DNA from: Primulina eburnea
Taxonomy: Eukaryota > Streptophyta > Magnoliopsida > Lamiales > Gesneriaceae
Length of the DNA: 64,000 bases
Assembly: GCF_022965805.1 (NCBI RefSeq)
Contig: NC_133105.1
Location: 29,854,277-29,918,276 of the forward strand
Reading direction: 5' to 3'
A model generated the notes under the pieces. It saw only the letters and a list, made by a program, of their open reading frames with translations, was not told where the DNA came from and did no database searches. Made by a program: the position numbers and the translations under genes. Shown here piece after piece: positions 56,327-64,000 of this stretch; within the stretch, counting starts at the first letter, position 1, and the number at the start of each line of letters is the position of its first letter.

Positions 56327-57510
56327 CGGAGTAAAAACGGAAAGAATGCGTCTAGAGAAACATACGGTAACTTATGACGCTTAACAAATCGTGCAGAAAT
56401 GAATGAATGTGATGCTCCGGTATCAATAAGAACAAAAGCAGGAATACCGCATAAACAAAAAGTACCTGCTATGACTCTCCCTGTCTCATCTGCAGCCTGA
56501 TCCTGGTTCAGCGCATATACCTGACCTTGGGCACGAGGTCGAAGATTTGAACCGCCCACTGCCTGACCTTTTGTCCTCTGCTGAACAGTCGTCTGAGATC
56601 CAGAACCAGATCCTGCTCCACCTCGCAACTGAGGACAATTCTTCTTAAGATGACCCATCTCTCCGCACTGAAAACAAGCTCCCGCGGCTGATCGGCACTG
56701 CTCCGATGGATGGTTCTTCCCACAATACACACAAGAAACCTTCTTCTTACCAAAGCGAAAAACACCGCTAGACCGAGATCCAGATCCAGAAGAAGAAGAA
56801 CCTGACTTCTTGAAAGACTGAGATCGAGGGCTCAAAGTATTCGGAGGTCTAGAAGAAAGAATAGACCTACCACGCTGGAGACTGATCTCTGCCTGGCGAC
56901 ACCGGTTCACTAACCCATCATAAGAAGTAGGATTATCGCAGACAGTGACTCGATCAAAGATCTCCTGGTTAAGACCCTGAAGGAAATGGTCATACTTGGC
57001 CTCAGAACTGCCACTAATATGAGGAGCAAAGGGTAACAACTCGAAGAACTTTTGCTGATATGCATCAACAGACATACTCCCTTGCTTAAGATTCAGAAGT
57101 TCAATCGTCTTTTCCTGGCGAAGGGCTGGAGGAAAATATAGCTGCATGAAATCTGCACGGAATTCGGCCCAAGTCACCCTACCCTGAGCCTGGACTATCG
57201 GCGCAGAAGTCGATCGCCACCACTTGCGCGCACGGCCCTCGAGAAGAAAACCAAGGGTCTCCATCTGCTGCTCTTCGGTGCACTGGAATGCACGGAAACA
57301 ACTCTCCATGCGCTCTAACCAATCCTCAGCAACATCGGGAGTCTCACCACCGACTAAAGGCTTAGGCCCCTTCTGAATGAAACGGTGCATCTCAAAACGC
57401 CTAGGCCCATCACGACGATGACGATGTTCACGATGACGCCTACGATCGTCCTGGTCACCCCAACGACCTACACTCCCCTAACTACTCTCATCACCAAGGT
57501 GGTCAGCCAT
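56308..57510 (-). pseudogene. A2 Gag and protease start
   Basis: The ATG at 57508-57510 is followed after ten codons by a TAG (GAGAGTAGTTAG) where A1 has a Gln codon. The frame resumes and is open from about 57476 to 56308. It includes Gag ([30 protein letters not shown]), [27 protein letters not shown], and the protease site [11 protein letters not shown] single base lost after the SLD codons (about 56358) then shifts the frame. Confidence 0.88.
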
Positions 57511-57593
57511 CGCTACAAGATAGAATGGGGAAACATGGTAACATGGTCAACGGAAATCCCAAAACAGAATCTATATCCCAAAATCATAAGCAT

Positions 57594-57605
57594 GCTCTGA
57601 TACCA
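57594..57605 (-). other. A2 primer-binding site
   Basis: Complement of TGGTATCAGAGC, 4 bp from the 5' LTR, as in A1. Confidence 0.88.
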
Positions 57606-57609
57606 TAAA

Positions 57610-59014
57610 TGTAGTGACCCGTTCCAGAATCACCTACTAATCAAGATTTAAGCATGCAATTAACTTAAGTAATTACAATCAGAGATAATGGCGGAAAAGG
57701 TCAACAAACGATAGATATACAACCCAATCGAAGTCCAGAATAATTCAAACAACAATAAATGGTACAACTGTCTCGAAACAAAGCAGTACTGATAACTAAA
57801 ACAAATGGCTACTCAATGTCCTCCTCCTCCTCCTGAGCCATCCAACCTAAGACCTGCCCCGTGGAAGTGGGGTGTCCAAGATAAAGAAAAACGAGGACGT
57901 GAGCGATAAGAACGCCCAGTACAAAAGCATGAGTATACAAGCCTATATGAAATGCACATGCTATGATATGATACCAGGGTAGTCAAGAAACAGGAGTCAC
58001 AAAAGATCTCAATATGCTCAGTCTAGAGGCGCCAAGTGGATAGTGCCGCGCGGTACTCCTCTGGGTCACTGCATCCACTACAAGATCAGACGTGGACCTA
58101 AAATGTCCCGGATCACCGAAGCCCTCCGGACCCGTCGGCCACTGTGTACTCTCGGTGTCCATGCGTCCACAAGACAGGGCTGAGCGGCCCCACAAGATAT
58201 AGCTTATCTCGAAAGAGATACAGCTCAACAATAAAGGCTATCTCGAAAAAGATACGGCTCAAGATGAAATGCAACATGCAGCAATTAGCGTTACATAATA
58301 GCATGCATCATATGACATATATCAATGCAGCAAATAATCATGCAACACATAAAAAAATGTATACTCAACCAGGATATCTCGGATAGTACTTTCGTACCTC
58401 TAGTAAAGCAATCCTAGTCCACAGGAAATCCTATCAATCGGGTCTAGTCCGTCGTCAGCCCTGACGATACTGAGCTCCCTGACTGCCCTTCTCGGACCGT
58501 CGGCTATGCCCGGCTGCTCTGTCCGGGCTGTTCTGTCCTTCCCGGGTTGCTCTTCCCTTCCCGGCTGCTCTTCCCTTCCCGGGCTGCTCTTCCCTTTCGG
58601 GGCTGCTCTTCCCTTCCCGGGCTGCTCTTCCCTTCCAGGGCTGCTCTAGAGAGCTAAAACTTGCATTTAAACACACAGTACCCCCTCCACAATGAGAAAT
58701 CCCATGGCCTATTTATAGACCTCAGCTCGGAACTTACCTGCATGAACGTGTCAACCAAATCCCATGCTTCCGGACATCTGTCGCTAGGCAGCATGCACAA
58801 AGACACCTCACCTTACATGCATGAACGTGTCCAACAATTACCATGCACTTGACACCTGCCCGGCAGGCGTGTCAACCAAATACTAAAACTCAATCGACAC
58901 CTCGGCTACACCTCGGCTTACTCACACGAACTCTAAAGCCAAATTACACATGATTTACTTAATTAAAGATACTTAATCATGTTTATTTAAATAAATAGGA
59001 TTCGGGCTACTACA
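57610..59014 (-). repeat. A2 5' LTR
   Basis: 1405 bp; shorter than the 3' LTR by 75 bp, all in the tandem array (58482-58647 here). TATA at 58709-58719. Outside the array about a dozen single-base differences from the 3' LTR are visible. Confidence 0.93.
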
Positions 59015-59218
59015 TAGATCGAGTCATCTTCCTTGCTTTTGAGATGTTAGCATGATTTATTGCTTTCCTTATTATATGTTGTTGCATTATCTGAGTTAAT
59101 TTACAGCATATACTTGTCAAGCCTGAATCAGAACCGATTCTCGATCAGAGGTTATGATCAGAGGAGGGCTGAGACAGATGATATTGATTGTGTACTAATC
59201 AGTTTGATAAACAGATTT

Positions 59219-60610
59219 ATGCCGCCTAGACGTATACCACAGCCAGAACAGGGTAGTACATCCGGTGCACAGATGGATGTTACCGCAACGCCGATGGGGA
59301 CCTTATTGAAAAGATTTCAGTCTTTCCATCCGCCTACCCTGAAGGGCACAGAGAGTGCAGTAGAGTGCGAGAGCTGGCTTGATGATATCAAGATGTTGTT
59401 TGAGTCTTTGGCATATACTGATGAGCGACGTGTGAAACTGGTAGGGCATCAGCTGCAAGAGGTTGCAAAGAGCTGGTGGTTGACTACAAAGAGAGCCTTG
59501 GAGCACCGAGGCATTGACATCACGTGGAAAGTCTTCAAGGATAAGTTCTATCAGCGCTTCTTCCCCGTCTCCTACCGAAAAGATAAAGGAGCTGAATTTG
59601 CGAATCTGAGGCAGGGACAGTGGAACATCGAGGAGTATGTTGCTAAATTTTCTGCATTGCTACGATTTGCACCTCATGTAGCAGGGAACGACGAGGCAGT
59701 GGCCAATCAGTTCATCAACGGGTTGAACCCAGATGTCTTTACTTTGGTGAACACGGGACGGCCTAATACTTTTTCAGAGGCACTGAACAGAGCTAAGGGA
59801 GCAGAGGCTAGCTTGATCAGGCAGCGAGGCGCTTCTTACAGTGTTCAGGGGCAGAGACAGCCACAGCCTACCACTCAGTTTCCACCACCTCCTCCTCGCT
59901 TCTGTAGTGGATCTAGTGGTAGTGGCAAGAAGGAATTTCTGAAGGCTAAGGGAAAGCAATTTAAGAAATCCGGGAGAAGTTCATCGAGTTCGAGTGGATC
60001 TCGACAGAGAGGTCAGGGGTCAGATTACAGTGGCGTGTATTGCAGTTCGTGCGGAGGGCGACATGCCACGGAGCAGTGTCAAGGAGTTATGGGACGTTGC
60101 AACATCTGTAGGCAACAGGGACACTTCGCCAGAGTTTGTCCCCAGAGAGGTGCACAACGATTCCAGAGCACAGGGTCATCAGCACCAGTGCCACAGATGG
60201 AGAGACAGGCATCCTCTGTACACTCCTTTCAGCCACCATCCACACAGACCCAACAGAGACCAGGAGGTAGTCAGACAGTGAGTCAACCTCCGAGACAGCA
60301 GGCAAGGGTGTTTGCGCTGACAGAGGAGCAGGCGCAGGAGGCGCCAGATGACGTCATTGCAGGTAACTGTTTTCTTTGCGGTTATCCTGCATATGTGTTG
60401 ATAGACACAGGTGCATCACATACATTCATCTCTGAACATTTTGCATTGAGACATTCATTGCCTGTTGAGTCGACGACGGTAGTGTCTATAGCTTCTCCGT
60501 TGGGAAGTGGTTTGATATATGTGACTACTGTTAGACACTGTATGCTTCAGTTTGAGGGGCATGAGATCGATCTTGATTGTGTAGTACTTGGTTTAGTTGA
60601 TTTTGATTGA
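59219..60610 (+). CDS. C Gag and protease
   Basis: Start taken at the ATG 59219-59221 (MPPRRIPQPEQGS), as B and relatives share the PPRRI start; the frame is open back to 59060. Gag domain (WLDDIKMLFESLAY, VFKDKFYQRFFPVSYRKDKGAEFANLRQGQ), Pro-rich linker, zinc knuckles CSSCGGRHATEQC (about residue 275) and CNICRQQGHFARVC (about 292), then the protease with [10 protein letters not shown] (about 393). An in-frame TGA at 60608-60610 ends it within the DFDCIVGID block, where Cys is expected. The downstream frame is the same, so this is a single nonsense change. Confidence 0.9.
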   Translation: MPPRRIPQPEQGSTSGAQMDVTATPMGTLLKRFQSFHPPTLKGTESAVECESWLDDIKMLFESLAYTDERRVKLVGHQLQEVAKSWWLTTKRALEHRGIDITWKVFKDKFYQRFFPVSYRKDKGAEFANLRQGQWNIEEYVAKFSALLRFAPHVAGNDEAVANQFINGLNPDVFTLVNTGRPNTFSEALNRAKGAEASLIRQRGASYSVQGQRQPQPTTQFPPPPPRFCSGSSGSGKKEFLKAKGKQFKKSGRSSSSSSGSRQRGQGSDYSGVYCSSCGGRHATEQCQGVMGRCNICRQQGHFARVCPQRGAQRFQSTGSSAPVPQMERQASSVHSFQPPSTQTQQRPGGSQTVSQPPRQQARVFALTEEQAQEAPDDVIAGNCFLCGYPAYVLIDTGASHTFISEHFALRHSLPVESTTVVSIASPLGSGLIYVTTVRHCMLQFEGHEIDLDCVVLGLVDFD

Positions 60611-62746
60611 ATAGTTGGTATAGACATGTTGACCAAGTACAGGGCCACTGTAGATTGTTTCCACAAGATTGTCAGATTCAGACCCGAAATGACAAATGAG
60701 TGGAAATTCTACGGCAAGGGTTCCAGATCTCGGATTCCCTTAGTATCTGCTCTGACTATGAGTAGATTGCTTCAGAGAGGAGCAGAGGGCTTTCTCGTAT
60801 ATTCAGTAGATCTACTGAAGTCGAGCCCAGCATTGGCAGATCTGCCAGTGGTTTGCGAGTTTGCAGACGTGTTCCCAGATGAGATTCCAGGGTTGCCTCC
60901 AGTCCGAGAGGTATATTTTAGCATAGATCTTGTGCCAGGCAGTGTTCCTATCTTGAAAGCTCCATATAAGATGGCGCCTATTGAACTGAAGGAATTAAAA
61001 GCACAGTTGGAAGATCTTATGTCCAAGGGATATATCAGACCCAGTGTATCTCCTTGGGGTGCTCCGGTGCTTTTCGTTAGAAAGAAAGATGGTTCGATGC
61101 GATTATGTATTGATTACAGACAGCTGAACAAGGCAACAGTGAAGAACAAGTATCCTTTGCCTCGCATCGACGATTTGTTTGATCAGTTACAGGGATCTTT
61201 TGTATACTCAAAGATTTATTTGAGATTAGGGTATCATCAGCTCAGAGTTAGAGATGTTGATATTCCGAAGACTGCATTCCGAACCAGGTATGGGCACTAC
61301 GAGTTTATCGTTATGCCTTTTGGTTTAACGAATGCACCTGCGGTGTTTATGTGTTTGATGAACCGCATTTTTCAGAAATATTTAGATGATTTTGTGATTG
61401 TGTTCATTGATGATATTTTGGTGTATTCGAAAAGTTTAATTGAGCATGCAGAGCATCTGAGAATTGTATTGAAGACTTTGAGAAAAGAGCAGCTAAACGC
61501 TAAATTGTCCAAGTGCGAATTTTGGCTGAAACAGGTTGTCTTTTTGGGGCATATTATATCTGGAGAGGGTATTGCGGTAGATCCGAGTAAAGTTGAGGCT
61601 GTGATCAGTTGGCCGAGACCAACTTCTGTGCCGGAGATACGCAGTTTCATGGGTCTAGCCGGGTATTATCTTCGTTTCTTCCGAGATTTCTCCAGTATAG
61701 CGAAACCTATCACCCAGTTGACACAGAAGAATATGCCATTTGTGTGGTCTGAAGATTGTGAAGCTAGTTTTGTAGAGCTGAAGAAGAGGCTGACTAGTGC
61801 GCCTGTCTTGACGATTCCTTCAGGTACAGGTGAGTTCGTTGTATATTGTGATGCATCTCACAGAGGGATAGGATGTGTTCTTATGCAGCGAGGGCACGTG
61901 ATAGCGTACGCCTATAGACAGCTAAAGCCACACGAGACTCGTTACCCGATTCATGATCTTGAATTGGCGGCGATTGTCTTTGCACTCAAGATCTGGCGTC
62001 ATTATCTGTATGGCGAGAAATTTGAGATCTATTCCGATCATAAGAGCCTGAAGTACATCTTTTCCCAGTCAGAGTTGAACATGAGGCAGCGACGATGGCT
62101 TGATCTGCTGAAAGATTTTAATTGCGAGATCAAGTACTGTCCAGGGAAGTCGAATGCAGCGGCAGACGCTTTGAGTCGAAAGGTATGTGCTCTTTCCTTA
62201 TCGACAGTAGGTGTATCGAATTTATTAGAGGATTGTTGCTTGTCTGGGTTGACATTTGATACAGAGAGTAGACCGTTGCGACTTGCTGCGATTCACATTG
62301 AGCCAGACTTGATTATGAGGATCAAAGAATCGCAGAGAACCGATCCGAGTGTGCAGAGATCGATTGATATGGTCAGAGCTGGACATATCTCAGAAAATCA
62401 GGTCAGAGATTCTGTTCTGTATGTGAATAACCGCTTAGTGGTGCCAGAGGTTTCAGATTTGAGACGACAGATCATGTCAGAAGCACACTGTAGTCGGTTT
62501 AGCATTCATCCTGGTGGCAAGAAGATGTACAATGACTTGAAGACACAATTCTGGTGGAAGCAAATGAAGACCGATATTGCAGAATTTGTGTCTAAATGTT
62601 TGAATTGCCAACAGGTGAAGGCAGAAAGAAAGAAGCCCGGAGGTTTACTTCAGAGTTTGTCTATTCCTGAATGGAAATGGGACCACATTTCCATGGATTT
62701 CGTGACAAAGTTACCTCGATCTTCGCGAGGCTGTGACGCGATTTAG
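60611..62746 (+). pseudogene. C Pol: protease end, RT, RNase H, integrase first half
   Basis: In frame with gag. Protease end ([15 protein letters not shown]), RT ([29 protein letters not shown] near 61407), RNase H ([13 protein letters not shown]) and integrase zinc and first core blocks ([25 protein letters not shown]). The RT block that reads [11 protein letters not shown] in D and A2 is [11 protein letters not shown] here: the first catalytic Asp is Tyr (codon 61217-61219), which should inactivate RT. A TAG at 62744-62746 replaces the Trp of the IWVVIDRL-type block. Confidence 0.9.
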
Positions 62747-63733
62747 GTTGTGATAAACAGACTGACCAAATCAGCGTGCTTTATTCCGTACAGAATGACC
62801 TATCGACACGATCAGATGGCAGAGTTGTATGTCAGAGAGGTCGTCAGATTGCACGGTGTACCGAAGTCGATCGTATCAGATTGTGATCCACGATTTACTT
62901 CTCACTTTTGGCACAGCTTGCAGCAGGCTTTGGGTACGACTTTACACCTGAGCACTGCTTATCATCCTCAGACAGACGGACAGTCAGAGCGGACTATCAA
63001 GACTTTAGAGGACATGCTGAGAGCTGTAGTACTGGACTTTGGTACTAGTTGGCAAGATTCATTGCCGTTGTGTGAGTTTTCATACAACAACAGCTATCAG
63101 ACGAGCATAGAAATGGCACCGTTCGAAGCTTTATACGGAAAGAAGTGCAGATCTCCGTTGTACTGGGATGATATTTCTGAGGTACCAGAGTTGGGGCCTG
63201 ATATGATTCGTGAGATGACCGAAAAAGTGAAGATCATTCAGAAACGTATGAAGACGGCACAGGATAGGCAGGCGAAATACTCCAATATCAGACGCAGACC
63301 GTTGATATTTGAACAGGGAGACAGAGTATTTTTGAAGATTTCACCTTTCAGAGGCGTTGTCAGATTTGGCAAGAAAGGGATGTTGTCTCCTAGATACGTC
63401 GGTCCGTATGAAATTCTTGAGAAGATTGGCGATCGAGCATACAGACTTGCTCTTCCTCCTTCACTTTCCGGTATACATGATGTTTTTCATGTATCGATGT
63501 TACGCAGATATATGCCAGATGATTCTCATGTCATTCAGCCTGACGAAGCCGAGCTGGATCAGACTCTGAGCTATATTGAAAGACCGATACAGATTCTTGA
63601 TCGGAAGGAGAAACAGCTTAGAACCAAGACCATTCCGCTTGTGAAGGTTCAGTGGAGTCGTCATGGCATCGAGGAAGCAACTTGGGATACAGAGTCTGAT
63701 ATGAGACAGAAACATCCCGAGCTATTCATATGA
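62747..63733 (+). pseudogene. C Pol end: integrase and chromodomain-like C-terminus
   Basis: Same frame after the TAG: INRLTKSACFIPYRM, IVSDCDPRFTSHFW (SDRD in relatives, SDCD here; the catalytic Asp is kept), QTDGQSERTIKTLEDML, GDRVFLKISPFRG, HDVFHVSMLRRYMPD, and the chromodomain-like end to the stop at 63731-63733. About 90 bp of 3' untranslated sequence precede the PPT. Confidence 0.9.
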
Positions 63734-63809
63734 TGTGAGTCTTCCTTTCAATTTTGATTATATTGTTTTAAGTATACTTGCGTACGAGTTCGAGGACGAA
63801 CTCTTGTCT

Positions 63810-63823
63810 AAGAGGGGGAGAAA
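63810..63823 (+). other. C polypurine tract
   Basis: AAGAGGGGGAGAAA directly before the 3' LTR; the GAGTTCGAGGACGAAC motif lies just upstream (63786-63801). Confidence 0.88.
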
Positions 63824-64000
63824 TGTAAGGCTCGAGAATTATCAGTATCATTGATGTTAGACTTGTAGAGATAAGAATGCATGAATTATGGGATTTTGAG
63901 CAGCAGGGCCGAAGCCACACCGCACCCGCGGTGTTAGAAGTCACCGCACCCGCGATGTTTAGACAGAAAGTTGGTGGATTTGTGCGAAGCAAGACCGCAC
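63824..64000 (+). repeat. C 3' LTR (cut by window edge)
   Basis: Begins TGTAAGGCTCGAGAATT and contains the first units of the ACCGCACCCGCGGT array. It matches 42541 onward from 63870. The rest lies beyond the window. Confidence 0.92.

Larger units (their letters stand above)
51452..59014 (-). mobile_element. A2, full-length gypsy element, same family as A1, defective
   Basis: LTRs 51452-52931 and 57610-59014, PBS, PPT and TSD tagat. The pol is complete in domains and close to A1, and it contains the RT part that A1 lacks. Lesions: a stop early in gag, a 1-bp loss in the protease, and a stop in integrase. The LTRs differ by a 75-bp array length change and about a dozen substitutions, so A2 is clearly older than A1. 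Its U3 is unlike that of A1. Confidence 0.95.
42541..64000 (+). mobile_element. C, gypsy chromovirus-like element, split by B and A2, runs off the right edge
   Basis: 5' LTR (42541-43109 plus 50721-51389, first 46 bp missing), PBS, leader (51407-51446, then 59020-59218), gag-pol (59219-63733), PPT, and the first 177 bp of the 3' LTR. B lies in the 5' LTR (TSD tagga at 43105-43109 and 50716-50720); A2 lies in the leader (TSD tagat at 51447-51451 and 59015-59019). Gag-pol has only two stop codons in one frame of about 1500 codons, plus a changed RT catalytic residue. Confidence 0.93.

Overview
The window looks like nuclear DNA from a flowering plant. It is built almost entirely of LTR retrotransposons nested in one another, and I found no ordinary host gene. 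The primer-binding sites match the 3' end of initiator tRNA-Met. The coding remnants are plant Ty3/gypsy (most with a chromodomain-like C-terminus) and Ty1/copia polyproteins. Two short plastid DNA fragments carry parts of rps11 and rpoA, and one 100-N assembly gap is present. The species cannot be read from this.

Layout, with names used in the entries. 1-9363: an old gypsy remnant (H) holds a solo LTR (Bs, 82-9363, TSD gtacg), which is split by a young complete gypsy element A1 (253-7556, TSD gcccg). 9364-9703: tail of the H polyprotein. 9702-16698: a head-to-tail array of about seventeen 363/364-bp copies (some partial) of a gypsy integrase core, with a 550-bp plastid fragment present twice. 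16699-18582: truncated gypsy LTR and pol end (F). 18583-27606: Ty1/copia element E1 with the gap in its gag. 27607-32269: opposite-strand truncated copia E2 (gag start, leader, 5' LTR). 32270-35467: G, gypsy-like remnants that keep gag-like and polyprotein-tail segments but no reverse transcriptase. 35468-42540: gypsy element D on the minus strand, split by a solo copia LTR E3 (36613-38691, TSD gacgt). 42541-64000: gypsy element C on the plus strand, running off the right edge. C is split by B (43110-50715, minus, TSD tagga), a gag-only non-autonomous element inserted in its 5' LTR, and by A2 (51452-59014, minus, TSD tagat), inserted just after its primer-binding site.

Function: these are selfish elements, and every pol reading frame seen is broken by stops, frameshifts, a deletion, a catalytic-residue change or an insertion. 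The order of insertion can be read from the nesting: H, then Bs, then A1; C, then A2 and B; D, then E3. The sister LTRs of A1 (2 differences in 1452 bp) and B (about 3 in 1992 bp) are nearly identical, so both are recent. Yet A1 lacks part of its reverse transcriptase and B has no recognisable pol, so both probably relied on proteins made elsewhere.

The most unusual things are the integrase-derived array with embedded, co-amplified plastid DNA, and a recurring LTR design in which a CG-rich near-palindromic motif array sits just upstream of the TATA box, with different motifs in different families.
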